Part shown: in pieces, positions 43,907 to 55,860 of the stretch
Position numbering within the stretch: the first letter of the stretch is position 1
Layout of the letters: every line of letters begins with the position of its first letter
From: Odontocerum albicorne
Taxonomy: Eukaryota; Arthropoda; Insecta; Trichoptera; Odontoceridae
Assembly: GCA_949825065.1 (NCBI GenBank)
Contig: OX463841.1
Coordinates: forward strand, 21,571,381 to 21,635,380
Length of the DNA: 64,000 bases
Direction of reading: 5' to 3'
Translations under genes and position numbers: made by a program
The notes under the pieces: model-generated
The model's database searches: none
Seen by the model: only the letters and a program-made list of their open reading frames with translations
Told to the model about the DNA's origin: nothing

Positions 43907-44051
43907 CCGGCGGTAAGTAATACACATCGTTTGTAAAGCGTCGTCTCTGTCGCACGCTGCGCTAACCGCATCGTAACTACGATACTGGACTGTTAGCGCA
44001 TCGTGCGCCAGAGACGACGCTTTACAAACGATGTGTATTACTTACCGCCGG
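43907..44051. repeat. 145-bp fold-back with perfect outer arms
   Basis: CCGGCGGTAAGTAATACACA at 43907 is mirrored by its complement ending at 44051. The outer ~43 bp of each arm are identical, the next ~17 nearly so (GTCGCACG versus CGTGCGC side), with a 25-nt loop around 43979. Markedly GC-richer than its surroundings; no ORF and no clear target duplication. Confidence 0.92.
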
Positions 44052-45238
44052 AAGTCTGTTGTATTCCGAACAATTCAAAAATAGAACAGGTTAAATTTAA
44101 TTGTTTAAATGCCTCAAAAATCAAGTATTAGCGCGTACCTCGCAAAATGTGCGTAATATTTGAAAAATTGCATACGAATTTCAGATTGTCTTTAGCCTTG
44201 TAGATTGACGTTTCAACTGTGTATTTTTTTCATTTAACCTATTCTAAGTTTTTACGTCAGTGTGTAGAAAATCATAAAATTGTATTTTAATGCGTGTTAA
44301 AAACTCCTAAAGAACGAAAAATCGTAAAGCTTCGAAATGTTAACTTAAAACACGATTGTTTAGTGGAGATTACACGCAAGAAATATGTTAATTTGTAATT
44401 ATTTTAGATTTCCCCTTCAAGTTGAGAATATAAACATTTTAAATAGGGCGAGAAACCATCTCTATAGTCAACACTTTTGCTTAAAATTCGAGTTAAATCA
44501 TTACAAAATTTGAATATAACATATCAAAACCGATAAAGACTTATCAAAAGAAAATTGTCTTTTTGGCCCCTCTCAAACATATTTTCGCTTATAAAGAAAT
44601 ATTGTGCTCTAACTAAATTTGTTCATAGAATTTATAATACACATAAACAAACAGATTTTACAAACATTTTTTTTTTTACTTAATTCTTGTTAATTAACTG
44701 TTAAATTTATATTTTAAGCTATGATTTTTATTCGAATGAATATGGTTGTCCCTATAGTAGATCGTATGCAGGTTTATAATATAAAGGTTTTAAAAACATT
44801 TCTTTAGTTCGTAATATTTGAAAAACGTTATATGATACCGTGGGGCCCTGTAGAAAAATTAAATAAAAGTAAAATAAAATAAAAGTAAGTAAAATAAAAT
44901 AAAAGTCTGTAAAGAATACATCCGAGTATATTGCTATTTCAATTTAATGATTGGTAAATTTTATTTTCAATATAACCTTTTTATTATCCCCCTAAACGTT
45001 TGATCAGGAACACAGGGATGTCATTAAATGCCTCCATCTAGGTCAGTACAGAGCATGTAATACATTATTTTCATGACATTGAGGGATAACTCAACTCGAA
45101 AATACTATAAAGAAAATATACTCCTTGTCCCATGATCCCATGCCATGAATATATCTAACTTGACCTTTGTATATTTGCTTTAAGGAAAATATATTGAATT
45201 TTATGGAGATTTTAATAAATGTAAGGCATTGAATTAGT
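44052..45238. other. no gene seen
   Basis: AT-rich, with simple TAAAATAAAATAAAAG runs at 44860-44910. Confidence 0.4.
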
Positions 45239-45307
45239 GAGGTGCATAGCCGCGCGGTAAAGCACTCGACTTCCGTCCGGAAGGTCGTCGGTTCGAACCC
45301 CGCGTAA
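45239..45307 (+). mobile_element. SINE-C head only
   Basis: GAGGTGCATAGCCGCGCGGT to GGTTCGAACCCCGC: the tRNA-like head with both pol III boxes but none of the family body. Tempting as a tRNA, but its ends do not pair into an acceptor stem. Confidence 0.85.
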
Positions 45308-46689
45308 TAAATATGTGATAATGATTTTAAATGGTGCTTGTAAATCGGGAGATTTATTTTTAATTAACTTCATGATGTCATATTAAATAACTATTTTTAT
45401 ATAGGAAATAAATTGTAGTATCCTGTTGGTTAATTCACTTAATTAATAAATGGCCATTGACTTAAATCAGCAGAATTTTTTTACTGGAACTGAACCATAG
45501 ACCACCTTCATGAATAGTTATGAACTAAAAGGCGTTCACTTGTCGTTAGAAATTACTATATAGTTTAAATAAATTAAACTTTTGGGCTTCACTAATACAA
45601 TATACAGTTACTAATGTTGTTTAACTGAAAATAAAGTACAAATATGGCTTCCAAGTAATGTCAACATTACTATGAATTGCTTTTAATTAGATTTTGTATA
45701 ATGTTAATCCACAAAAAAAAATATTGTGAAGGGAAAATATAAACGAATACCCAATCACCAGTTTAAAAAAAACTTGTTTTATCTTCTTAATTACGCGTTG
45801 ATTAAATTTTTATGAAAAGAAACCTCAAATGACGGGAATATTTAAAGGCGAAAAGTAAATAACTTTCTATGCTTTCTTTTTTTTTTAATATTAAGATAGA
45901 AAAAATGACAAATAAATTTACTGTAAATACGGTTTTTGGTAGTTGTAAAAAATGATTAATCAGTGTTTTTTATAAATGAAGTAATTTTTGCTATAATATT
46001 TGAAATACTCTCTTCCTTGGTAACATTTTATGTTATTTTTATTATATCTCAACGATGTGTTGGCATTCAAACTGAAATAATATTCATGTTTACGACATAA
46101 ACATATTGTTTGGACTTGGACATCTGTTAATACAACAAATATAGAAATATGACGTCATTCTGTGATTTTTTTGTAATTTACAAGTGTTTTTCACTATTAA
46201 AAATATCATTTTCAATATTTAAACACCGACGCCAAAATTTCTTTCCCATAATGTTTTTTTCTATTAACAAATACGTTTGAACTTTAAATAGATAAAAATG
46301 AGATCAGGGATGGACTGAAAATTAAATAAATCAATTTTTTTAGACGTTAAAGGTACATTATAGTATCTAAGTGTAATATTTTTACTAAGAGAACAAGAAG
46401 TTGATTTTCGAGTATAATTAGAATAGCAAAATTACGTAGTGAACGCTTTCTTAATAAGTGGGTAATATTGTCACAAGAAAATAACAAAAAATTTAATAAA
46501 AAAACAATATTATTAATTGCGAAATGAAATATAAAATTGATCAATTATAATAAAAACGAAAGGACAATTTCTATAACGCTATTTAGAGAGCAGACACTTC
46601 TCACGATCGCTTTACCTCGGGGATTGATCGGACTATTGAAATATCTAACCTTCTGTTAAATAAACCGAAGGATTTTTAACAAATATTAC
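45308..46689. other. no gene seen
   Basis: 1.4 kb of AT-rich non-coding DNA. Confidence 0.45.
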
Positions 46690-47475
46690 AAAACTAAATA
46701 AGATGAGTGTAAAGACAGGAAGATAGCGGCTGCAACCATTATATTAGGTACTTCCGCGCCTGCATATGTCTAGAAACACGTATTTGGTAAGAAAACCGCA
46801 AAAACTTTACCAATGGATGACGAACTGCAAATAAAATTGTGTAGTTTTTCTGATATGCTATAGTAACATATGTGGAGGTGCATGACCGCGCGGTAACGCA
46901 CTGGACTTCCGTGCGGGAGGTCGCCGTTTCGAACCTCGCACTGCGCTAGTCCCCTCAAATGACATAGGCATTTTTTTCGCCTAGTATTCGGGTGTATAAA
47001 ATACCTATGACTTAGGTCATATATTTTCTTTAAAAAAAAAAAGAAAAAAAACTTGCCGGTGTGCTCCGATCGTCTAGCTTCGTGTGCCTTCGGACCCTGT
47101 ACAGCGGTGTGGTCGATGAGTTTACTGGTGTGCAACGGCTCACTCGCTTAAAAAACTCTACGACGCAGCTTCGCTTTCCAACTGAATTGACGTTGAATGC
47201 CGAAGAGATCTAGATGTAACATAGTTTAATGTATGTATGTAGTTTTCATATAGACTCGTACATTTTAAGAGGATCTCCCAAAATGGTTTTATTCTAGTAC
47301 ATATTGAAGCTAAACATGTTACTCATATCTTTAATACTTAGAGACAGACCATCCCACTCCATTAGACCAGCAACGTCAAAAGTCCTGTCATAATACCCGG
47401 CCCTGTTGGATCGATTTGGAACAGTCAATTTATTTGATGATCAACATAAATATGAACTATTTCGCGTTTCTGAAT
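46690..47475 (-). pseudogene. CR1/L2-like LINE 3' end, split by a SINE
   Basis: 46690-46873 (GGTAAGAAAACCGCAAAAAC..., on the plus strand) and 47206-47475 are the two halves of the LINE 3' region seen intact at 59150-59480. Minus strand 47340-47440 reads YYDRTFDVAGLMEWDGLSLS + IKDMSNM, the (K/R)-(S/T)F-x-VA coding end. The halves are separated by the SINE-C at 46874-47195. Confidence 0.75.
46874..47195 (+). mobile_element. SINE-C copy inserted in a LINE
   Basis: Full family order: GAGGTGCATGACCGCGCGGT, CGCACTGGACTTCCGTGCGG, CTAGTATTCGGGTGTATAAA, an A-rich run (47031-47050), GCCGGTGTGCTCCGATCG, GTGTGCAACGGCTCACTCGC, and a final ACTCTACGACGCAGC segment. The B box is changed to CGTTTCGAACC. Confidence 0.88.
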
Positions 47476-47515
47476 AGTACGAGCAGTATGTATTAAAGTG
47501 TTATATAATCTAATA

Positions 47516-47790
47516 TTAATGATACATTTTGAGAAAAATCGATTCCTCCGATGACGATAAAAATATATCTGTAGTAATAAAAATAAACTTTCTTCCATCT
47601 ATCCTTATTATTGATTGCAATTCCGCCCCTGAGCGAGAAAGTATTAGTATTTTTTGCCAGTCTTCATTTCGTTGGATATTTTGTTTGCCCTTGTTCAATC
47701 TCCGTCCAATCTGACTTGTGCCAGGCGCTCTGCCCTGCCTTCTGTTTGAACGTGGATAGTAATCTTTCCATAAATCAAACATCTCTTCAT
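47516..47790 (-). pseudogene. LINE coding end
   Basis: An open minus frame: YYPRSNRRQGRAPGTSQIG then LNKGKQNIQRNEDWQKILI. It matches the (W/Y).PR..RR.GRP...W.DD(I/L)..........W end of non-LTR polyproteins. Function is only that of a dead retroelement. Confidence 0.6.
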
Positions 47791-47844
47791 TCCTTCAGAT
47801 ATTAAATGAAGTAGTAAGATTCAAGATACTGTATTTGCATCTGT

Positions 47845-48600
47845 CAATGACGCAGAATGATAATTTCAAAAAGGCTTGTTTAGAAAGCCCTTAGAAAGAA
47901 GAATTTTCTTGGTAATTAATTTACTTTAGGTTTCATTAGCATTAACTCTGTGAAACTCCATACAAGAATATTAAATAATAAATACTTGGTTTTCCCACTA
48001 ACATAATCACGGCGCTCTAACTCTGGATTCGAATATACTATTATAAACACATACATAATGTATATTAAAAATAAAGTAAAATAAGTAGGGTGTAAGGATA
48101 GAAAGGTGGTGGCTTAATATATTTAGTAAGAAAACCTCAGAAAATGTACTAAGGGAAGACGAACTACTAGGAAATCTTTGTAGATCTTCCGGTATGTGAT
48201 AGTAACATATTCGGCTTTAGATGTAATGTGGTGTATGTGTGTAGTATTCATATATAATCATACATTTTGATAAGACCTCCCAAAAAGGGTTATCTTCAAA
48301 TGCTTCCTAAACTACCCTCGCCACCCACATCTGCATATATTTAGAAAAATATATTTGGTAAGAAAATTACAGAGAGACGAACTACAAGGAAACCTTTGTA
48401 GATCTTCCGATATGTTATAGTAACACATTTGGCTTTTGGTGTATGTGTGTAGTATTCGTATACAATCATAAATTTTGATAAGACCTCCCAAAAATGGCTG
48501 ACTTCAAGTGCTTTTTAAAGCTACACACGTCACACATATATCTAACACTAAGTGGCAAACCTTCCACAATACATCAACAATCAATTTATTAGATGAATAA
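47845..48600 (-). pseudogene. CR1/L2-like LINE 3' regions, two in series
   Basis: 47845-48340 matches 58790-59150 and beyond (CAGAATGATAATTTCAAAAA, GGCTTGTTTAGAAA, ACTTGGTTTTCCCACTAACA). 48330-48600 is a second, shorter copy (TTAGAAAAATATATTTGGTA, GAAACCTTTGTAGATCTTCC, AAGACCTCCCAAAAATGG). Minus-strand LKTTLFGR-like ends are visible near 48270 and 48490. Confidence 0.7.
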
Positions 48601-48619
48601 GAAATTGAAATCATTGGTT

Positions 48620-49060
48620 CTATTCCTCTCCGAAGGAACTTTGATGAATGTGAACTGAGGGTAATGTGTTAAATAAGATGAATAAGAGAAGGTTGAGATG
48701 ATTTGGGTACGTAGAACGAAGGAATGAAGAAAAAGATGTTCTAAGGAGTAGCTTCATTCTTGCGATATCAGCTATAGTTTTAATGGCATGTGTCATTACA
48801 GTTCTAACAAATATTTTATAGATTCTCACTTTACTTCTGTTGCCACGTATTTTCTTTTTTATATACTATTTTTTAAGGTATTCAGTTATTACAGGCTTTT
48901 TTCATCTGTTCTGTATTTTCATTATATCTCATTGTGTCTATTTATATCCAGTTCAAGGTATTTAATATACTTTACTTGCTCAAATATATATACATTACTT
49001 GGTTATTTATTACTAGTTTTCATCTCAAAGGTTCTCTAGATATTGTATGAGACTATCTTT
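48620..49060. pseudogene. LINE pieces in opposite orientation
   Basis: 48665-48760 (+): NKMNKRRLR + FGYVERRNEEKD, the RWFGHVERMN block. 48760-49060 (-) is antisense to the region around the LMYGSETW block of a related copy (weak, by order of hydrophobic and basic stretches). Confidence 0.5.
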
Positions 49061-49096
49061 ATCGGTATTGTTTTATTTTAATGTATAGTATGCAGA

Positions 49097-49470
49097 GTCC
49101 GCGCCCGTGGTCTAACAGTATGCATTCATGATAGGCAAGTGCGTGTCACAGATTCGATTCCTGGTGGATTCATTTCTGGATTGGTTTTTACTCTCAGAAT
49201 ACATTGAATTTATATTTTTCTCGAGTTTATAAGCTGCTTATCATAAAATCTTAAAGCGCTACAAAGGAACACAAAAAAAAGCGCTATATAAAAACTCATC
49301 CGTCCTAAAGGTTGCAGCAGATATAATCTGCAAATAGTCAAGGAAATTTGATTTAATTGATGTGTCAAGACTGTGTGCTTGCTGAAGTGCAACGGTTTGT
49401 GCATAAGGAACCAATATAATCACATGCGTCTTCCATCTACGGGATAGCTGATAATCATTCTCGATCAAAG
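49097..49470 (+). mobile_element. tRNA-derived SINE (family D)
   Basis: Head GTCCGCGCCCGTGGTCTAAC (A-box-like) and B box GATTCGATTCCTGG (49151), then a body unlike SINE-A, B or C. Acceptor ends do not pair, so it is not a functional tRNA gene. Confidence 0.55.
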
Positions 49471-49559
49471 GGTTGAACTATCACGTAGTGTGCAGAATTT
49501 AGGGGTTTCAGAAATATGTTTAATCTAAATAATATAAATGTGAACTCCGTATCTAACAT

Positions 49560-49700
49560 ACTATAGTGGTTCTAAAACAGAAGGCTTAATTAATGGAACT
49601 GAATACAGTGTTGTTTCACGGCCACTCTTCAATATGTCCACTTTGCTAATTCGGATATGTTGAAGAGTATCATACGAATGGTTGAAAGGACCAAGTTATT
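49560..49700 (+). mobile_element. SINE-B body fragment
   Basis: TAGTGGTTCTAAAACAGAAG, AATGGAACTGAATACAGTGT, CACGGCCACTCTTCAATATG, GTATCATACGAATGG: the 3' half of the SINE-B body seen at 57280-57420. Confidence 0.75.
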
Positions 49701-49739
49701 TCCAAATATTTGATAACTACAAAATCCTTGTGTTATCAT

Positions 49740-50100
49740 CATAATCCCTATCACGTCATTATCTATTGGAATAGGGGCTCTCCCTATAAAAGATTTTCTC
49801 CCGTCTTTCTTTCAGAATTTTATTATTTTGGTCATGGTACGTTTTGCTAGGACTTCTCAAAGAATTCGAACTCTCGTAACTACTTGTATTGATTATTTTT
49901 GTACATCTTCTATCATTCATACTTTCTGGCTGAATCATCCCAATACTCCTTTCTTCGTCTAAAGCCCTGCGTCTTCTTCCAATCTGTATTCTATTCTTAT
50001 GTCCTTACACATAAATATGTCACACACTGTTTTCTCATATATTTTCCCACACTATTTTGCCACGTACGAATTTCGATTGCATATACTAAAATCATTGTAA
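49740..50100 (-). pseudogene. LINE fragment, antisense
   Basis: Shares blocks with 55400-55720 (ATCTATTGGAATAGGGGCTC / CCTATTGGGGTAGGAGCTCT, then TTTCTTTCAGAATTTTATTA / TTCTTCTCTTAGAATTTGAT, and ACTCCTTTCTTCGTCTAAAG). These segments are antisense to a LINE coding region in both copies. Confidence 0.5.
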
Positions 50101-50477
50101 AAATATTATAATTAAAAGGTCTGAATAAATCATTTACTATAAATTCCCTTTCTAAAAAGAAAAATGTACTTTGAAACGGTTGACTTGATGATTTTATTAA
50201 GATTTAATGCAAATGAAGATAACAATACTTTATATGCAAATTTCATATTCACCCTCAAATAATATATCGGGAAAACAAACTATAATAGATCGCATAGCTC
50301 ACCCACATTTTATTCCTTCTTGAACATGTGCTTTGACTCGCCCTCCAATGCCATCGAATAAGTCAGGGGTTGTTCGTTGCACTCAGCGCCGGCTTCAAGT
50401 TAAGGACTATCGGACAGAGGTCATCTGGGGCGCTAAGTTTAAGGTGGTCGGAAAACATTAGGAAATATGTCACTAAG
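50101..50477. other. no gene seen
   Basis: A short GC-rich patch at 50371-50445 (CAGCGCCGGCTTCAAG, GGGGCGCTAAG) may be a MITE fragment. Confidence 0.35.
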
Positions 50478-50880
50478 TTTTATTTTATTTTACATTTGAT
50501 ACATGTTTAACCCATTTAAATAAATAAAAATGCACAGTACAAAGAAAAAATGTTCAAATTCTTAAAATAATTACAATAGGAACAACAACACTCATGCCTT
50601 GCTTTCATGTAGCTTATTTATGCCTAGAAAGTTTATTGAGGATCTCAATCTTCAATTTATCCACCGAAATATGGGAGATATCAATATTGGAAAATTCATT
50701 CAACAAAGACATGCCGTGCGCGAGTGGTGATGATTTTATTAGCCCCGTTAGTGAATACGGCACCAAAAATATTAATTTGCGATGGCGTAAATAATTATCA
50801 GATTTAAACAAAAGATTGTGAATCAACAAGGAGTTCGTAATTTTCCTTTCAGCAATTTGCAAATATATTGTACAAACATG
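50478..50880 (-). pseudogene. LINE polyprotein C-terminus and 3' end
   Basis: Minus strand 50614-50862: LLFKSDNYLRHRKLIFLVPY, SLTGLIKSSPLAHGMSLLNE, FSNIDISHISVDKLKIEI, the (F/L)VPY-x-x-T......SP......LN......D.... tail of jockey/CR1-type elements, open for 82 codons. The 3' end is AAAATAAAATAAAA. An uninterrupted relative of the split copy at 18534-19420. Confidence 0.8.
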
Positions 50881-51821
50881 TGCGTAGATCTCTTCTAGCC
50901 CTCAAGAAGTAATGCCCATTAAAAATGTGGATAAAGTTCATACTCATAACAATACAAGTATCGTAGAAACCCCCTTTGAACTCGCTAAACTAACAGGGAG
51001 TTGTGGATTCATCTCAGATTCTATACCATTCGCGTTCATAGAATATCGTAATAAAAAAACGGAAATGATTAACCGTCTTATAACAATTCCAAAACATTAT
51101 TGATGCTCGTTAAAATATATTTATTTGAATATTAGTGCTTTGCTGACTTTACGAATTATTATTCTATGAAACTTGATTTTTTTACCCGAAACGTGAAAAT
51201 AAATAATTTACACGGTTACGTATGAACTTCAACATACTCAAATATAATTAGTAATCTCATAAATCGAGTAACATATTCAGGCGAGTTTTTAAGGAAGCTA
51301 GTCTTAGCGAATTAAATATGTACACTTTGGAATTTCAGAATTTTTAGAAAGCAGAACCTTCAAGAGGCTTTTCATATTGACACTTATTGTGAGAGGCTAC
51401 AATAAAAGGAGAGCGATCTTAGAGTGATTTTTGTCTCGAATCGACGCTAACATACATTACATTATTTTTATTGCCATACACTGGTCACATTTTATGAGAT
51501 ATGCCAGACAAACAAAAATTTCCTAGTACTGATTGATACGAGTAATAGCAGTGTTAAGGAAGGTTTAATCTTGCGTACATACATATTTACCATCATGCCA
51601 TTTCTCTTTCACTTCCTCTACAAACATGCATTAAAACTCTTAACTTAATTTAGTAATGTTACGAATTTCATATCAGATTCTCATTTTTTCTTCAATAACC
51701 CTTAATTTGTACTTTGTTTAATGATATCTCACATTTTTTGTTGTTATTTATATTGTTTATTCATTTTGTACTAGTAAACAATACTTTTTATACCATGTAG
51801 CTTCCTTTATTAAATTTTGTC
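50881..51821. other. no gene recognised
   Basis: A 63-codon plus frame at 50912-51103 (VHTHNNTSIVETPFELAK, CGFISDSIPFAFIEYRN) is not AT-biased junk in look but matches nothing I know and has no splice context. Confidence 0.35.
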
Positions 51822-52100
51822 TAGTTGGTTGGAATAGATTACCTCCTGGCAATAATCAAACCATGTTATACAAAAAGTGTTAATAAATAATAAAGAAATC
51901 TTATCATAGAACTCCATTTCCTTATATCAAAATATCATTCATTTGGTTAGATCATTACTTTCCTTGGTTTTCTACCTATACGCTTTACTTTGTTCTTTCA
52001 GTCTTTCTTTTTTCATTTGATCTACATTCCCGAACCTGGTCTTCTTCATCCTACTTAATACCTCAGGCTTGAATTCACATTCGGAAACTTAATGTAGACA
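51822..52100. mobile_element. SINE-A tail (+) and LINE end (-)
   Basis: 51822-51885 (+): TGTCTAGTTGGTTGGAATAG and CCTGGCAATAAT, a SINE-A 3' part. 51960-52100 (-): CEFKPEVLSRMKKTRFGNVD then QMKKERLKEQSKAYR, the region before and through the RWFGHVERMN block. Confidence 0.6.
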
Positions 52101-52802
52101 AATAATGAATATCTGGTTTATTGAACTGCAAATTTAATTGTTGTAGATACGAGTAGATGGTATGTAACTGTAATTAAAGGGGTATTTGCGAGAAAAAAGT
52201 TAATTTTTGTTGTTTATCGGGCACCAAAAAACTTTGATCGGTCCTGGTTACTTAACATCAAGAGCCCCTTCTATCGATCCATTTTTCTCTTCATACTTCA
52301 TCCTTTGCACGTGCAAAATATACGACTCACTGGGTCAATACCAATTTCATTACTCTGACACACGTCACCCCGATTCTAGTTGCTTCACTATGTCATCTCT
52401 GGTGGATTTATTTTTGTTTCCTATTTGATTCCACGGATCAGAAAAATGTTCAATTGGTTATATTATATTCCAAATGATTATTATTTTTCTAAGAAGATGA
52501 TAAATATTGATCAATTTTGGATGAGTTTCGTGACCTACATAATATATCACCCAAAGATGCCGAGACAGTCGGTAGTTAATATTTCAAGAGCAGAACAAGC
52601 GGTTGGCATAATTAAATAAGAGGGAACTTGAAAATTCGACTGTACTTTGGATCATCGCTCGTACTTCAACTTACAAGAGAAAGATATTTCACCAGTTGGA
52701 CAGACCAAAACCACTTATGATAGACATTTTTTTTCAAATTCTCTAAGATGGGGCAGAATATTTTAAAGCTGTGATAATGTGTTATATTTATATTTGATTC
52801 CA
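52101..52802. other. no gene seen
   Basis: Two plus open frames (52207-52428 and 52380-52619) without recognisable features. Confidence 0.35.
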
Positions 52803-53145
52803 GAGATGCATGGCCGCGCGGTAACGCATTGGACTTCCGTGCGGAAGGTCGTCGGTTCGAACCTCACGCTGTATTACTCCCCTCAAATAACATTGGCATT
52901 TTTCCCCGCCTAGTATTCGGAGGTATAAGGATACCTATGATTTTGGGCTTGTCTATTCTTTTGAAAAAGAGAGAAACAAAAATATACCGGTGTGCTCCGA
53001 CTCCGACCCGATCGTCTCACTTCAGTGTACCATCGGATCCAGTATAGCGGTGTGGCCCGTGAGCTTGCTGACGTGCAACAGCTCACTCTCTTAAAAAGAA
53101 ACAAAAAACTTCACGGCAAAGCATCCTCGACTACGAGGCCCACCA
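52803..53145 (+). mobile_element. SINE-C, most complete copy
   Basis: GAGATGCATGGCCGCGCGGT head, B box CGGTTCGAACCTCAC (52853-52867), CCGCCTAGTATTCGGAGGTA, AAAAAGAGAGAAACAAAAAT, CCGGTGTGCTCCGACTCC, ACAGCTCACTCTCTTAAAAA and a final CTTCACGGCAAAGCATCC. Defines the family length at about 340 bp. Confidence 0.9.
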
Positions 53146-53159
53146 ATGACATGTTTGAT

Positions 53160-53480
53160 TATTTTGTATTAGTTAAACACTGGTGTGTTAATTAGGATGG
53201 AAACTATCAAGTCGAGGTGATTTGGACATGTTGAAAGGATGGATCACGAAAGACTGACGAAGCAAATTTGAGTAGTAGCCGTGGTAGAGGATGATCGAGA
53301 AAATTATGGTTGGACCAAGTGAATGACATTTTGAAGGAAAAAAAGGTAAGAAAAACAGAAGGAATTTTGTGAGAAGATTTGTAGATGTGAAGGAGTCGAT
53401 GAAAGTATATCGTGATAGGAAAGTTTGGCGCTCTATCTTCTATGCCTACACCAACATGAAACTAAGGTGATGCTACGTAT
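53160..53480 (+). pseudogene. LINE coding end
   Basis: FGHVERMDHERLTKQI (53220-53270), then a shifted GRGRSRKLWLDQVNDILK-like reading and CEGVDESIS...KVWRSIFYAY. Same dominant family as 33960-34700; broken by stops. Confidence 0.8.
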
Positions 53481-54944
53481 GTTATTGGGTATAACCCGCA
53501 ATGCCAAGATAAAATATGGTCTTGCTCGCTTGATATTTATTCTGCTTTTTTATTATTTTATAATTTTTACACATTTCTTCTCTACACAATACAATATAGT
53601 ATTGTATATACTATATTGTGTAGTCCTTAAGAATTTCACGTCTTCTGCCTTTTGGTGAAGGTAAATAATAGATTTTTTTAAATGAGTATAAAAATTACAT
53701 TATGTGTTTAAAATGAAAGCATATATAATATTTCTTGGAAAATAAATTTTACGTGTTTGTAAATAACAGCTAATTTATTCAACGGGTGTTGATAAACAAA
53801 AATAATCATACACGAGATGTATTGAAAATATATTGATTTGTTTATAAAATTTCAGTGCTTAATTTTATAAACAGTCAGGCAATAAACAGAGGCCGATGCG
53901 AATAGTCTGTATTGAAAATGCAGTCGAAAAATAATTTTACTCGTATTACATTAAATCGATACTATTAGATTTATTGCATTTTTCATAATTATTTTTTGTA
54001 CTTCTCAGTTTGCAGTTTCTCAATATATTTTTAATATTAATTAAATTGTGTTTGTAGAATCATTCACGCAAGAGCAAATTTTGTATTAGATTAATCGTTA
54101 TACTTATTTGATTAGTAATTTATTCAATATTTCACCAATCATTCATTGCGTTGGGAAAATAAATAATTATTGTAAATAATGTATTTGCTATTGTTTCGGC
54201 ACAAGTTTGTAACTAATATTTTACTGTTTCTGAGATATTGCAATTTTAAAATTAAAACTCATTCCTAAAGTAACGGTTAAAAAAAGAAGAGGTATTATTA
54301 ATTTTTAAATATTCTTGAACTTTTTCTATAATAGTAACAGTAACGTGTTACTAAAATAAGAAAAACAATCACCTCTACATTTTTTAACAAAAAAATGTTT
54401 TTCATTTACATATTTCTCGATTGTGTGAAAATAGTACATCCAATTAAAACAACGATCCAAAATTTTTGGAGGATATGCATATTGGCCAAGCGACGATAAT
54501 CACCAACAAATCTAAATTTTCGAAAATTTTCACCTTGCAACTTGTGCTAGAAACCTGGCGATGTATAACTGAAAAATAAAAGTTTCAATAAAATTATTTG
54601 TTGCCATTTTTCTGTATTTTTGAACGATGTCAATGAGAAAAACACCTTTTTATGTAAATAATTATTTTCACTATGTAATAAATACATTTGTCTTAGCACA
54701 ATACACAGAACTGCATGTCCTTTTGAAAAAATAATAATCATTTCATATCGATTCGCCAAAATTTGAAAATGCTAACCCTCCGAAATTCACTAATATTGAG
54801 CTGAAATCCAATTTTAAAAATATTGGGGCTATATTGCTTAGGGATACTTCAATACTTGGAACCAATTCCACATTTTGCCATTTATACTTTTTTGTTAAAA
54901 AAGGTTTGAATTATTGGGTAAATTGTATTATTATACGTATTGCT
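53481..54944. other. 1.5 kb, no gene seen
   Basis: Very AT-rich. A small perfect palindrome around 53583-53624 (CTACACAATA... / ...TATTGTGTAG). Confidence 0.45.
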
Positions 54945-55248
54945 TGCTTACCTCGCGGAATCTCCCGGTCTCTACAAATAAAGCAATGATGCGTGACTCC
55001 CAAAGTAAGTTTTCCGTATATGCTTACCTCGCGGAATCTCCCGGTCTCTACAAATAAAGCAATGATGCGTGACTCCCAAAGTAAGTTTTCCGTATATGCT
55101 TACCTCGCGGAATCTCCCGGTCTCTACAAATAAGGCAATGATGCGTGACTCCCAAAGTAAGTTTTCCGTATATGCTTACCTCGCGGAATCTCCCGGTCTC
55201 TACAAATAAAGCAATGATGCGTGACTCCCAAAGTAAGTTTTCCGTATA
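54945..55248. repeat. 76-bp tandem array, 4 copies
   Basis: Units begin at 54945, 55021, 55097 and 55173 with TGCTTACCTCGCGGAATCTC. The only difference seen is AAGGCAATG for AAAGCAATG in the third. GC-richer than its flanks. Each unit carries donor-like GTAAGT on the plus strand and GAG + GTAAGC on the minus. Confidence 0.97.
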
Positions 55249-55399
55249 TGAATTTTAGCGGAGATAAATTCAATGCGTTTTTTTAAGATCCATCATGTGC
55301 TATATTACGAGTAGTAATGCAAGTTTGTAAAATATTGGCAAATTGGGTTGAATATTTACAATAGATGAGATGGAAATCAAGGAATGATCCTTAATAATT

Positions 55400-55860
55400 T
55401 AATCATTATCATCAACACTGTAACGCCATGTCCCTATTGGGGTAGGAGCTCTCCTATTATAAAGGCTTTCCCCTCTTTCTTCTCTTAGAATTTGATTAAT
55501 TTATCCCCATTCATTATTTCTAGATGGCCGAATTATTTCATTGCTCCTTTCTTCATCTTCATCTTAAAGACTGAATGTTTCCATCGAACTAAATAATTTT
55601 TTACACATTCTATGGAATACTTTAATTTTTATGCAATTTATCTTACTTTCATCACTTTTTACTTCATCCAAGTTTCGCTTGCATTTTCTAAGGCAGCAGA
55701 ATATGCAAGCGAACAGACAGCAGAATGCACCATGTTCTTTAATAATTATGGCCACAATTCGTTTACTTTTAACAAATTTCCTTTCCAGTTGATATTTTTT
55801 ATTGAAATATTTTTAATGAATTACAAATGAACACATAATGCACATATAATTTTCATAATA
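55400..55860 (-). pseudogene. LINE fragment, antisense
   Basis: The counterpart of 49740-50100. On the plus strand TTATGCAATTTATCTTACTT and CATCCAAGTTTCGCTTGCAT, the complement of a degraded coding region. No intact motif. Confidence 0.45.

Noticed and set aside
45239..45307. tRNA gene
   Set aside because: Has pol III boxes but no pairing acceptor stem, and matches the head of the SINE-C family.
49097..49165. tRNA gene
   Set aside because: The A- and B-box-like sequences are good, but the ends do not pair and a SINE-like body follows.
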